The translations under genes were made by a program, and so were the position numbers. 64,000 nucleotides of DNA from Schistosoma haematobium (lineage: Eukaryota > Platyhelminthes > Trematoda > Strigeidida > Schistosomatidae), in NCBI RefSeq assembly GCF_000699445.3, contig NC_067195.1, forward strand, positions 54,974,465-55,038,464, read 5' to 3'. Below are positions 34,201-49,200 of this stretch, one piece after another. The notes under the pieces are model-generated. The model made no database searches, was not told where the DNA came from, and worked only from the letters and a program-made list of their open reading frames with translations. Position 1 is the first letter of the stretch; every line of letters begins with the position of its first letter.

Positions 34201-37200
34201 ATTTACGATAAGTTTAAGCAAATGTATCGCAATTGCATACATGTTATAGTTTTTTTAATGAAAATTTAGCAAATTACATTATTTTTAAATAATAAAAGAA
34301 AATTCAGTGAACTTTACATTAAATTTTGAAAAAAAACTATATAATAAAACTATGTTATACACTAATTCCATACCGCCACATGGTCCAGGAGGTCCTGCTA
34401 TTCGAATAACACCACTAGATGATTGTGAATTCAATGGAGTTTCTGCTGAACATGTATAATTTCCAGAATTTTCAAATTGAACATTAACTATTTTCAATGT
34501 TCCAAAATAATTTCCATAGGGTCTGTAAAGTTGAGCAAGTTCATATCGTCTAGCATCTAAATCTAATCGGTCAAATTTAAGATTTACGCCCTAGTAAATA
34601 AACATTTTTGGAAAAAAAAGCAGAGATGAAATAAGTGGAATTTAATATGAAAAAAGTTAGTTTTTAGCATTTTAAAGTCATCAACTGTTCCTTAACGATC
34701 TAATAAATAAAAAAACAACTATGAGAACGCACATAACAACGTATTCCGACCTTACATAATTTTCTTTATATATGCAAATAATTTACAAGATCTATAAGTT
34801 TGCTAAGTTAAAGTTCGAATAAATTTTAGCTAATTTATCAGACTTAAAACATGTATGGATCTTCAGTGAAAGTTAAAAATATTAGTTAAATGACTGAGCT
34901 GAAGTATGTGGAGCTAGTTTTGTACCTTTAAACTGATATATATCCGGACAACTTGGGAGACCAAAAGGATATATGTACCATGTGTTTCATAGTTAATTTA
35001 CATTAAATAACACTTACTTTTTTGCGAGAGTCGGTTCAGTGGTTATAACATCCAATTTTGACTGAATTAGTTTAAAATCTGCTCCAGCTACTTTTGTTTT
35101 GTCATCAGTACAGTATTACTAGGTCTTATGTAAAGCATGAGCTCAAATAAGAGTATATGAAATCGTGCTTGTTTACTGAATAATATCATTTTTCACATAC
35201 AATATATTTATTTCAGTAAAAATCAAAGTAACGTAACTAATAAACACCTTAGGATGATTGAAATGAAACGTTTTTATTCTAAGTTTAGGCTCAGAATGTA
35301 GTTAAATATTTTGTTGCTTACTTGATATAATTTAAAATACTTTTTACACCTTTGATTACACATATAGTAGATACAAATTTGCGTAAAAAGTAAGCTGAAT
35401 GCAAAAATAAGGCTGGAACATTAATAACTTAAGTAAATAGCGGTATACTGATGTATTTATTTATATCCCTGACTCTTAATCAGTTACGTGATAAGAGATT
35501 TAAGCTACCTTGATGTTAACAAATTACTTTTTTTTTAATAATAACACTAACCAAAGAGCATAATTTCGTTTATGAATTCAATAAATATATTTTGTCATAC
35601 ACTCTTAATCTATGTAGTTACTTAAACGAAATTATTCAACTGAACAGTTCGTTAATTTTTGTTAGATTAGTGACGGTAACGAAATTGAGGTTCTACTGAA
35701 ATTTTATGAAATTTATAGATCCTTTATGTTCCCATAATAATTTCTGAACTCAGTAGGTTTACCTGTATTTCAGTGAAGCATAGAAAAATTTGAGGCAATG
35801 ATATGGTTGATCATTTTTGCTTTATTCAATTCATACCGTTGTTTGATCAACACCACATATCAGGAATCAAAGATATCTATACAGATATAAGTTTAAACTG
35901 TTAGGATTCACAAATAGTTAGTCACCCATCAATTCATATTACAACTAATACATTTCATTGTAGAGTAGCTGAAGGCCAGCTGAACTTTTCTTTAAAGTGT
36001 TCCAACCATCGTTCTAAACGTCTGGACTAGGAGCAAATGAATGTCGTCTTTTTCCGAAGTAGTCTGGCTTACACTTGACTTATTAATTCCAGTTTCTTTT
36101 ATTAGGCTGTAGAGCTGTCTTGTGTTCCCTATAGCCGCCGCCTTTTCCATCTCTTTTGCTTTCATTGCCCACCACTGCTCACGGTCGTTCCTTAGACTTG
36201 CTAACCTAGATCTGATTTGTTTACGCTCTCCATCGTGTTCATAGCCTGATGGGATGAGTTTACGAGAATCCATCAGTGCAATAGACCTTGAGGAAATCCA
36301 TTGGTTCTTTGTAACCCTGTGGTTCAAATCAGTGATAAATGTCACTGCTGTTTCCACAGCTGTTTGTATAGATTTCCAAGCGACATCTGGGTCAACCTCG
36401 TTTTCAGAACTACCTAAGTGTGACCTCAGTTGTTCCTGGAACCTACTTTCGGTCTCCTCGCTACTTAACTCAGTTCTAATGGGTCTTTTTACTGTGGCGT
36501 TTTTGCGTCCAGTAAGGCGCAAGCAGATGCGTGCCCGTATTAGAGCATGGTCGGAGCCCAAGCAGGTACACCAGAATGAGCGACAATCTTCTACCGACCC
36601 TCACCAACGATGACTGATGGCAATATGGTCTATTTGAGTCCATCGTTGGTTTGGTGTAGGGGGTCGCCATGTTAGACGATGTCTCTCCTTATGCTTAAAA
36701 TTTGTGTTTGCTAAAAATAAACGATTGTCTGAGCACAGTTGCAGCAGACGATCACCATTATCTGTGCGTTGTGCCGAAATACTGAAATACTCACCTAAAT
36801 GCCTTTCTGTTTGGTTTAAACTACCTATCTGAGCATTAAAGTCACCTGCTACGAGTACTACGTCTGAACGTTTAGCTTTCTGTAAAATTCATCTCTCACT
36901 TCATCTGAGCTGCAGTCAGTGGGAGCGTAGGCAGAAACGACAAAAAGGCAACGACGTGTGTCCCTATCCTTCCGAGTTCTTACGGAGCCGTTTAGCCGAA
37001 CAGCACATAGGCGACTGTTAACGGGGATCCACTCTAACAGTGCTTGTTCCGCCCTCATGCTTAGTGCTATCCCTACTCCTGCCAGTCCACGAGAGCTGGC
37101 CATCGCGTCACCAGATACACGGAGGGTATATCTCGTTGGCTCTCCGTGTTGCCGAGGTGAGGTCAAGTGAATGACCACACTGGGATCCTGTATGCGTGTT

Positions 37201-40200
37201 TCAGAGACACAGCATACATCAATGGTACGAGATTCTAGGGTTCTAGCCAAGGAAGCCTGTTGACCTATTTGACATAGGGTGTGTACATTGAAGGCTCCAA
37301 TGTGTAGTTTGCAGAGAGGTTTCAGTAGACCTGGGACAGTGTTTTGAGCACTAGAATCGTTGGCTATGGTGACACTTGAGGGGGAAGCCGAAAAAGGAAG
37401 TTTAGAGGTGAAAGTCGATGTAGGAGGAGTAATAGGAAGTGAAGACAGGTTGATTATGAATACAGTGGTCTTGAGTGCTGTTAGAGGTATGAGGGTGGTT
37501 ATCACCTCCCGGTTGCCCATACCGTGTAGGGGTTCTTGTGGAGGTGCCTGGAAAGGAAATTGGATTAGAGGTGGTCTTAGTGACCTGGGAGCGTGACCGC
37601 AGTGCCCAAGGGACAACTGCTTGAGGTCGGCCACACACGACCTTTTTATGGGTAATTTTTGTGTTAGCTCCGTACTTGTTCAGACCTTACCGCCGGAGAC
37701 GGATATCCGTGGGATAAGGCGAGGTGTGCATTTTTAGGGTCACGTCAAGGTAGCAACAACGGTCGGGATTTACGTGTAAAAGTTATTCATCAAACTTTTT
37801 TCATCAACCTATCAACAAAAAATGTGATGTAATCTATGAACTTCTATGAGCACATTTTGAGTAAATTGAGTGTAAATTATAACCAGATCACGTTTATGAA
37901 ACATTTCAATAAAAATCTATTCAAAAATCTACGTTCTTTACTATACATACCTCAAAATGCCAAGCATAATTCACATCTAAATATGATGAACTTTGAACAC
38001 GACAAGGGAGAAGTACAGTGGAATTTCGATAGACAACACGTGAAATCGGTGTTAAGCTCATTTTTAATTGTGGAATTATTGTTAATAAGGCACTTGATTC
38101 TGCTTGACCTAATGTATTTTTTGCGATACAAGTGTATTGTCCAGCATCTGACTCCACAAGATTAACGATTAATAAATTTTTACTAGGAAGTTGGCAGTAT
38201 TTACTTGCACACTATGAGAAAACCAAAAAAATGAATGAATATTTGAATTAGTGTTATGTATAATGTAGTATTGCGCAATAGATTGTGTATGTTAAATATT
38301 ACGAATTGACTAGAGTTAGAAAGATAGTCCACTGCATCTCAGTTAAGAAGTTTAGAGCCTTGATTTTGATTCCTGGCAAAGTTATTGATTCACACTATGA
38401 AGAAGTAGCTATCCCACCCCTACCACTTTTTTAATGATTGTCCAACTAAATTCAATCTGTGACACAAATTATCTTCAAAAGAATATACTCGTTAACTTCA
38501 ACCAAGCGATTATTTTTTTAAGTAATTACTTTGAATTAAGTTTCATTTTTATAAAACAATATCATTCTAAAGAAATGAACAACTATTCATTTTGAATTAA
38601 AAGCCTTTTAGTACGTACACAGTATTGAAACGTTTATGCAGTTGAATATAGAAGCTCTGAACATCTTGTCACTGACAATAATTTCCAAAAATAAAAGACT
38701 TAAAGTTTGCAGCTGGCATTTCCTAACTTCATTCCACTAGTAAAGCAAATTAATTATCTTTTATTCAAAATCCTTTTGATAATTTGTTTTGTAGTCAGTT
38801 TATAACACAAACTTCTAAATTACAACTAAATAGATAGAAATTAATGTACTCGGTACACAAACTTAAGCATTCTTTTCATTCTGTGCTAAAGTTTTAAAGT
38901 TATTTATTATTTAGGATTTTCATAGTAAACTATGGTTTTTATTTTGGCGACACCATAATTTATGAACGAACCAATCAGATATAATACAACAGATCATGGA
39001 TTTTGGAACAAAATTCATTCATACATTTGGTTAAATAGCGTTTTGGCACTATAGCTGATGCCAGTTCGTAATGAAAACCCTAAATATAATTCCTAACCCT
39101 AACCATCAACTGTAAATCAATATTCTAATTCTTAACACTGGTTTATAACTAACCCTTATTTAGTCCTTGTTAGTAGGTGGACATTCTCGAGGTCACTTTA
39201 GCGTCACTCAAAGGTCGTCCATAAATTATAGTCTCACCTTTTACAGATATTTTTCTAGTGAATAACAGCAAGTGGGTCAAACAACAGAACTAAGATTGAA
39301 GATCCCAAGTAGTACGACTTCAGTATTGTTTACAACAGTTATTAAGATTGTCTTATTTTAGGTGCATATAAGAAGCAGAAGGTATATGTACTCATATACA
39401 ATCATTTAAATGATAGATAAAGACTAAAAGCTAAACATTTTACCAAATACTTTCCACGAAGAAAATTTTCAAAATAGAAAAATTAGCGAAAAATTGTTAA
39501 CCTTTAGCATACTTTTAGTATAACCAAAATGTCACAAGTATCTTTTACATATTATGCAATATCTTATAACTACTGACATATTTGAGTGATTTAAGGAAGA
39601 GTAAATTCAAACGAGATGAAAGTGTAGATTTAATGTTTTCTACCAGTTCATCATCATCAATGAATCTTAAATACAGTGAACTGTGTTGTGAAAATAATGA
39701 AATTCAACATCAAAATGTTAACATATTGAGAAGAAATTTGGTCAGCATAAAAGTTCGATCAGAGTTTTACTAACTTACCCATTGAGGAAATTTAAAAGTA
39801 TTTGAACTAATTTCCTATTCTGAGTCATTAATGTAAGTTAATTAAACGTTTTCTTAATCAGTATAGGATGTTGTTGTCAGTACTGATTTTATTCGGTATA
39901 AAACAAATAGCCATCAACATCTATACACCAATGATTTTAATTTTGAAATATTCACTTCAGTAATACTTATTAAAATATGGATGTCATTTAAATGCAATGA
40001 TCAAAAGTACCACAACTGAAATATAGCAACACTTTTGTATGTGTTTCAGGTTTTAGATTTGCTATATTATAAGTAAGGAAAATAGAATTTTTGGAAATAT
40101 ATAGAGACTGGTCAAAACCTACATTTGCAGTTGCCGTTTCCGGATCTAACCAACTGTCACTAGTAGTTAGAACAGTTCCATCATGAAGCCATTCTACAGT

Positions 40201-43200
40201 CATTGCAGGAGCTCCTTCAGGTTGACATTCCATGACTGCAGTGCTTCCAACCATACCTTCATTAGGCATAACAGGATGTTTACGAAATGTTGGTGCTAAT
40301 TCTAATACACGCACTTCAGCAGATGAAGCTTCACTACCCAAACTATTCCATGCTAAACAAGTAAACATACCAGAATCTGAAAGTTTAACCTGAAATAGTG
40401 GAGTAAAAGAGAATGTCATAAGAAACTTAGTTTTCAATGCTGTGTTTATGTTGTATGAATACATTTTTAAAAAACGTTGCGATAAGATTGCTTTAATCAA
40501 GTAATAATTACTTTTTGTATTTTTTTAGATTTCCCAAACCATTACAGCTATCAGTACGACTACTATGTTTGGTCTTCTCTAATCATTATTCAATGATTTG
40601 TTGCCGACATGGTTGAAATATTTGTCTAGAAAGCAGGTAGTTTAAGGTCTCTATTCATAGATTCATCTAAACAAAATGTTTTGTATATCCTGAGCAAAGA
40701 AAGAAATTTTTATCATATTCACTAAGACACGAAAATAAATTATTAACGACTCAAAAGCTAAAAACTTCTGTTGGTTACTGTTTGCAATCTTTGATTATAA
40801 TTTTTTCCACAGATAATAAAACGCCAATGGAAATTTTGACATACATTCGAACTGTGCAATGTTCCATTATTTGGTGTACATTTTGGTCTTTAACTAGTAT
40901 AATTGCTTTACTAGCAATCAGATGTTTCAAGGTCAGTTTTGTCACACGGAAGTTAAGCGTATCACACTTCTTTTTACATATTAATGATAAGAAGAAACAG
41001 AATTAGACCAGATTCTTAGTAATAATTTAGCATTTATGCTGTCGTTTAGTTATATTACATATGAGCAACAATTATTTAGGTTCATATTTTTCGTTGCGCT
41101 AATTTAATAGGTTTTAGCGAGTTTATTATTATATTATACGTTAATTTGAATAATATGTAGTCGGAAGATTTGAAGATAATAATTGCAACGGGCCAGAATA
41201 ACAATGAACTTTCTCAAGTTCTGATGGAAAATCATGATTTGTAGATTTAGCCATATACGGAGTTGGAGATTCTTTATCGATGACACTAGGTTATTGTCGC
41301 CCAATATCAACAATAGGGTGAAGTTGGGAATCTGGACAATATATTCCAAAACTTCATCTAAATACATTACCATCTCCTTGAAACTGGAAGTTACTAAGAC
41401 GTTACAAATCAGGGGGGAACAATTGACTAATGTTTCTTGAATTTCCATGGTACCCTATCGGATATGAGCTCATGACAATAAACATATAATTTAACCAATA
41501 TTTATTTTGCCGTAATAAGCTTACCACTTTTTCTTAGTCTGGGGATCATATCGAGTACTTTCCACTACATCAAACGTTATTTCGCAACTACAACTAATAT
41601 TAATCAAATATATACTAATACATATTATGATAATTTGAAAATACTTGGTTGAAACCCAGAAGTATATAGACCCAGAGTATAAATGAGCAGTCAAAAAATA
41701 TAAGTCTAAAATACTTTGGCTGATAATCATTTCAAAGATTTACAATCACAAAGTATAATCCAAAACTTTAGTGACTGATATGTATAATTGGAGGCTAATA
41801 ATACTTTTCATTAGAATTCTTATCTAGTATTTTAATGCCAAAATGATGTTTAATGATATAACACACATTATAAAAATTATTCTCATTTTCATTCAGTGTA
41901 CTGATTGATGTAAAACGAATCACGGATCATCCAAATAATACTTTGAAAACAAAATATGAATTTATCAAAACTAAGGAAATAAATTTGGAAGCAATCCTCA
42001 TTACAATCTGATATCAATCAAATGATCATTAAAATCTAGGGACAAGTGGACAATTATTTTGCTCATATTTACAACTCTTCATCTATTAATAGCAACAACG
42101 GCGAGACTAATTTATGGAAGACCTTTGAACGAATCTTAAGTGACCTAGAGAAATATTAGCCAATCAGTAAACAGTCAGTGTAGAGTAAAAATATATTATA
42201 CAAAACCAAGGAAATAAAATGGATACGTGGTTCAAAAACTTGTCAAGGTTAGAAAGAGGTTCCGAGGTTGTAAAATCGTAAAGCATGCAGTAGAGGAAAT
42301 CATCCATACGGCTACAGAATAGTCCACTTCTGGAGCCATGATAAAGTCCCAAAAACTCTTTCAGCCTCGACTACATAGTTTCAGTATTGTTTATGTGTAC
42401 TTCTGCTGTTGAGTACACAAAATGCTACTTGTGGATAACGACACGATGCACATAACCAAGCCTATGTCGGAGTCTGTACGCTCTCCAAACATCTGTATAT
42501 ATTGCAGTACCTGGCTGCAGCCAGTGTTACTGGTACTTTTATTATCCAGTTCGCGATAGTTGTCATAATTTGCCTTAGTTAGGAATTATATATGTGGTTT
42601 TCATCACGAAGTGACATCAACTATAATGCCAGGAGTTTATTTAACCAAAAGGATAAAAGGCTTTCTCAATAAAACCCGAGATTATGCCACATTGCTTGGT
42701 TCACAAATTATAGTCTGGTCATTTTGTTTGTTATAGCCGCTCAATTATCACGTTTTGTACAAAATTCGTTGTGAACCCATCGTACGTTAGAATTAAGTAC
42801 TGAAGTTGGCGCCGTAACCTTGAAATCTCTAAAACGCTTCTGATTGGCTCGTCCATAAATTAGAGCCTCGCCGCAACAACTTTAAAATCAAAGTTACGAG
42901 TTTCAGATCTTATGCTCAGTGAATAATATTATTTCATGAGGAATAATATTTCAGGATAGTTCTAAAACTTGACATAACTATTTAACTAGAAAGTCTAAGT
43001 GAAAAAGTAGTATGAGAATGATGTAGTTATTAATTTATTTCATTGGTATTCATTATATTTTAGATTTCTTATCCAGTAAAATTTGAAACTTTGTTTTATT
43101 GTTATTGAAAACAATAAGTTAGTCTAATTATCAGGTCTTAATTTCATGAATTAATGAACGACCTACAAAATAAAAATCTTTTAATCATTTTCATTTTAAA

Positions 43201-46200
43201 GTAATTTCAATTACAAATAAGCTTATCATTTTCATATAGAAAATGAATTATTTTACCAATGAGTTATTCTATATGTTTTTTAACACCTATCCCTTGAAAT
43301 TTTTTTGCATTGATAATCTAGATTTACGAGTAACTATCCATTCGATCACAAAATCATATCAGGTCAAATGATCAATAGCATAAGCTAAGAGTTCATAAAA
43401 TTTCTCGCTATGATAACATTTGTTATATCATAAAATAACAGAAATCATTTATTTTATACAAAGAAGTTAAGTATTGTATAGTTATCTTGTCATTATAGAC
43501 CATTAGTGATTATTTTCTTCACTACATAAATACAAAACAACAACAAAATCAAATATATTTGCTGGATTTAAATTTTTTTTCTTTAAAATTATAAATAAAT
43601 TACTTTTTGAATGCGTAAAGTTGAACGTGTTGGACCATCATGTATTATACTATATTGATTTGGATTGAGTTTACCAGTAGCAATTAATTGATTCACTGTT
43701 ATATCATTTCTATACCATTCATGTGTAGGATTTGGAATACCAGATGCTTCACATGTTAAAAACACATCAGAATTTATATCAACAACAGTATTTTGTAAAG
43801 GTGTTGTAAAATATGGTTTAGCGGTGATTTTCAGATTTAAAGTTTTAGGTCTAGCCATCTTTCCAAGTGAATCTTCAACCTAATTTACAAAAAAAAATGA
43901 AGTATTAAATATTTATAAAACTGTTATTAAAAGTTAGTTCTAAAACGAAAGTAATTTACTTAAATCACACCAGTTCTTTGTAACTATTTAAATACATTTG
44001 AATACCCTAGAATATCAAATGACAAAGAAGTACCTGCGTTACTTATTCTTATACTTGAAAGAACAAGGAATCACTGCAATTCCTATGACGTGAAGTAAGA
44101 ACATCAAGACTGGTACAAGTAAAGATTTATTAAAAACCAAAACATGACAACCTTAGTCGGAAATAGACTCAATATATATAGATTGGACACTCGTTTTGAT
44201 TAGTAATTAGAATAGGATCTCATATATAAAAGTACCCAAAAATTGTAACAAATCGACATGCTGTTTATCATGCCGAGCGTAGTTTGCGTTAATTTCATAC
44301 AAAAATATCGTATCTCGAAATAGCATCACACTGAAATAAATCACTATTATACCAAATAAGATATCACGGCGGGACTGTAATTTAAGGACGAGCCAATCAG
44401 AAGTGTTTGAGCAATTTCAAGGTCACGGAGCCAAGTTCAACACGTGATGGTAACATACGATCGGTTTACAGCGGATTTTAGAGAAGAGGTGATTATTGAG
44501 AGGCTACAACAGATGGGACTGTTAAGAAGTTCTTGTACGTGCGACTGCGGTTATCAAATGACTGCAGCAAAGTGTGCAGACCACCGTGGTGAGATTATGT
44601 TTCGTTGTTCTTCATGTTAGAGGAAAACGTCTGCTCGAACGGGGACTTTCTTCGCTCGATCGCGACTGACACTAAGGCAGATCATGATAATATTGGCAAA
44701 TTGGGTAATAAAGACACCAGTAACACTGGCTGCGGCGTTTGCAGATGTTACTGAAACTTCAGCAGTCTAGTGGTATGAGTACTGCCGTGACATATGTGCA
44801 AGTAAAATGACAGGTCTACGCCAAACATTCGGAGGAGTACGATGCATTGTGGAGATAGATGAAACGGTAGTAAGAAAGCGAAAATACAATAGGGGATGTA
44901 GTATCAAGGAAGAATGGGTAAGTAGCGTTTCCGTAAATATACTTGACAGGTACTTGGAATTTATGACCGATCAACGCAAAAGGGACATTTTCAGAGGGTC
45001 AGAAACCGGCAAGCAAACACAATAATACCAATTATACAGGAATACGTGCAGCCGGGCACAACGGTATATACGGATGATTGGCGAGCTTATAAGTGCCTAC
45101 ATAGACTTGGATATGTGCATCATGTAGTAGTGCACAAGCGCCATTTCGTCGACCCTACAACCGGCGTCCATACTAATAATATTGAAGCTATATGGTCCAG
45201 ACTGAAGGAATTTTTAAGACCATACCACGGCCCTAGAGGACGACTGTTATGGAGCCATATGGACGAGTTTCTATACCGTATGCATTATGATTTCAGGACT
45301 TCTGAACCTTTATCAAACCTTAACAAGTTTTTAAATCATGTAAAAGAAGACTATCCACTGTGATTCATTACTTTCTTATAATATATTTTTACTTTATACT
45401 AACTGTCTTCTGATTAGCTAATAATTGTCAAGGTCATTTAAGATTCGCTCAAGGTTCGTCCCTAAATTAGAGTCTCGCTGATATCACATTAGAAAACTGA
45501 AACAAATAAAACTCTGAAAATTTATCATATATATTATAGTTTAGAAAAATACATATATAGATGGTTTATAACCTATGAAAAAATTCACTGGTATTGTTAA
45601 GACTAATCGAAGCTTCAGGACAAACAAACACGTGACGTGAGAAATTCTCAGAATGACAACATAGAATTTGTGAACCCTAATAAGTGCGGTGTCTAAGACA
45701 TTAGTCGTGTCAATGTACATTTCAAAGAAAAAAATGCCTCCTCCAACATTTCTATGAGATTTATTTACGAAAACATGATAAACTACACAACAGTCAATAG
45801 CTGTGTCGTAAACGGCAACTCACAACCGAAATAGGAAAACCAGTTACGTTTACTGTTACAAAAAAATTGAAATTGGGTGAGTCTATAAGAGATTGACGTA
45901 ACTTTTAAAAATGATGAGAAGATAAAGATATCGTAAAAAATAGGCTGGATATAGCAAGTTTATGTAAATACTTGAAAATACCACACGACCATACAGCAAT
46001 GAAATATCACTTTCTATATATACAAAAGTGATTGAAAATTAATTAACTACTCTATATTAGTGAGTAATATAATGTAGTTTATAAAAGGAACTCAACAAGA
46101 AGGAAATATAGATGAAAACCGAAAGCAGAATTAACAGGGATTAAAATGCAATTAATTCTGTTTGGTCAATTATAAGAAAGTCTTACAACTTACATTACAT

Positions 46201-49200
46201 TCATATTCGCCTTGGTCTTCAGGTTGTACATTTGGTAGTTCAATTACACGATCATAATCTTTTAAACTATCGGTTCGAAGAGGTGCACCATCCAACTGGA
46301 TATAAATAATGGAAGCAGAACAAAAAAGAAAGTAAAAAAATCACTATAATAGGTTGGAAAAAGTACTCTGTAAATTAATTTTATAAAATCAGCACTTATC
46401 GAAACCGAAACATCAACAACATAATGTTGTCCACTCTTTTGTGAAAAGAATTTAAGAGCTATTTAAGTACAGTTAAATAAAATAATTTTGTTTTAAATTA
46501 TTGAAAGACTTTCCATCATATAAATCAGGATGACATTGTTTCTCATTACTCATAAGTCATCTTGGTCAGCGTAATCGTCTTTATATACGCCTATAAATAT
46601 TTTTTTGTATATTGGGTGAGTAAAGCTTGACGATCTAATTTCAAAAAGTATTATTCACTAATGTATTAATTGTTCTGATTTTAGCATGTTTAAAAGTATG
46701 GTGATAGTTTGTGCCTTGTAAAAAAAATAGTAAATCAAAGTTTTCCTCAGAAATGAAAAACTTCGAAAGAGAATATTTGAAGTGATCGATGGAAAAGGAA
46801 ATTACTAACACAAATTGAAATTAAGAATTACGGTAGACGCAGAATGAAAGAAGTATGAGTTGTTAAGAAAAGATTGGTTGCTAGAACACTATGGGATAAG
46901 CGGAATGGAAAAAAGATTTGCGTACAAGTATGAAAAAATGATAAATCTTTCACCAGATCATAATTATAAACTCTAAATATATGTATCACACTAAACAAAT
47001 AATTTGAATATTCACTAGTAGAATATTTAAAATACGTCAAAAGAATAAATCTATTTAGGTCAAAAAAAGGAATGAATTTACTGACATATAACAAGAAATA
47101 GATTGCGAAATATATAATTTGAAATGTATTTCGCCTGGAAAACTTTAACAGTTATTAAGGCTTGAAAGTAAATAAATAAAGTATCAAGTACCTCAATCGG
47201 GCAACCTTCTAGATAAACGATACCTGTGGTGTTTGTATGAACTAATGATCCCTTTGTACTTGTTGACTGTTTGATTTCGAATTCTAAATACAATACTTTT
47301 GTTCATGTTCTTCTAATACTTCTTGGTTAAATTGCGTTATTACTGGGATCCTTAGTTTGTACAATAATTCAAATACTCCTAATTATCACAATATCTTAAA
47401 ATAGTTATATTTTATGGTTTGTATTTACTATCGTTTACCGTGAAAGTGGTTTCTACAAAAAAGAATCACTTATGTAGCCACGTCAGTTTGATAAGTTTTC
47501 TCGTAACACCGAGGACAGGAAATAAACTAAGGCTAATATAAGATTTAGAAGGGATATAATGCAATTGGTAAATACCGGCAAATGGGAGTCACCAGAATAT
47601 ATTACATATCCCAAGGTGTAATAACCAGTTGAGAAGACTATAGTTTATAGGTTGATGGCAAACTACTAGGAAGAAAAGATAGAGACAAAACTCAATATTT
47701 TGGGTATTCTCGGAGCATCACTGATAGAAACTTACTCTACGCCATGAGTATTTAAGACCGTCTAGTTGACTGTAACCAGCAGCAAAGCACTCCAGGCGAA
47801 CAAGTTGACCACGTTGGGGATTTGTTGGCCAAACAGCCGGAAAATCATCATATATCCTTGGATCTTGTCTTGGCTCATTACTATAGCGCACAGTGAAAGG
47901 CATATCTGGAAGTTTCGGTGAATCATACATACGATGGCCGTCAAACTGCATTGTTATCATACAAACGTAGACCCCACTGTCCTGTTAATAGATAGACACG
48001 TATATATTAGTAAAATTTATCATCTTCATACTTTCAGTGTATAAATATAACACAGTGAATTTAATATTAAGTCAGATAAAAACCACTTCAGATGAACGCA
48101 TCAAGATTAAGAGCAAAATATACTACACTTTTATGTATTGTTTGTGTATAAAAATGGCTCGGTAGATATCAATACCTTGAATAGCTTAAATTTCAGAAGG
48201 TTTTTTGACTATCTCGGGCCTCATAAACTTGATATTAAACCATATTTACTTTCTACAAATAAACCGTCTGCTCAGATAGCATGTGTCAAATAAAAACCCG
48301 GTGGAATAAATAATTTTAATCTCATTCTGTAGGTGTTATTTGAGTTTGATTGTTCAGATTTTTTAACACTTCATTTGTTTAAGACTAAATTTACGTACAT
48401 GCAATATGATCGAAAACGTAATTTGTGTAACATAATTTGCATTAAGTATCATTATTTAAAGCAGTTGGTAATTGGCCAACAGTCGGTCAGTCAGTTACAA
48501 TATAGGACCAGGCACTTATATGCATTGGTCCAAGTCCCCATGCCTCATTAGCACAGGACGAACACCAAATTTATAGAAGTAGTTACTTCAATGGTAGTAA
48601 TATATAAAAGAAGGATTGTGTATAGGGATATAATGCAGGAAGAAAGAATTAGTTTATAGAAACAAAGGTATAAAGTAATTTTAATCTCACGGTTTAAAGG
48701 CAGACATAGAGTGTATTCACCTAGGCCATTGTGGTCGATTCTGAACCATGTCACTCAGTCCCCAACCATTGGTTACGACAGTCGCGCGGACCTCAACCAA
48801 GTTGTTTGCATATACCAACATGGCTCAGACCAGAAGTTAGTGACTCCAAGGATTGATGGCACTTTTTGGTTTGGCCGACCCTAGTTGGCCAACAAAACTG
48901 ATCTAACGAGATAACAGGCGATTTAGCATTAAGATTCTAGAATGGTCCAAAAGAATTAAAATATTACATCGCTGCCGTCTACAAAAATGTTCCTTGCTTT
49001 AAAAATAATATCGGGGTTATCGATCAACAATTAGCGCTAATAGGTTTGTTTTACTTTCATTTGACTTCAGCTATTTCATCCTTCGGAAATGCCCCCAAAT
49101 ACATTAAAATATGACCAACTAGTTATTTATACAAAACAAACACTTTCAGAGATTCTGAAACACCTAAAATGCTACCACACAGGCACTTTATCCTCGGATA

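Larger units (their letters stand above)
35975..37765 (-). mobile_element. RTE-type LINE fragment: 5' end and endonuclease only
   Basis: GC-rich 5' leader (37640-37765) and an endonuclease region split over 36858-37634 and 35992-36561. Reverse transcriptase and 3' end are absent. It sits in contactin intron 11 in the same orientation as contactin. The protein is related to, but clearly different from, that of the LINE at 57.6-61.5 kb. Confidence 0.85.

Noticed and set aside
44360..45487. Possible horizontally acquired bacterial insertion sequence (IS1016-like transposase)
   Set aside because: The ends, 8-bp duplications and related MITEs in the same gene fit the eukaryotic Merlin superfamily.
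47190..47290. Minus-strand open stretch (EIKQSTSTKGSLVHTN...) as an extra contactin exon
   Set aside because: Exon 7 (ends 47736) joins exon 8 (starts 46295) in phase 0 and gives a continuous Ig3 fold; inserting this stretch would break the domain.
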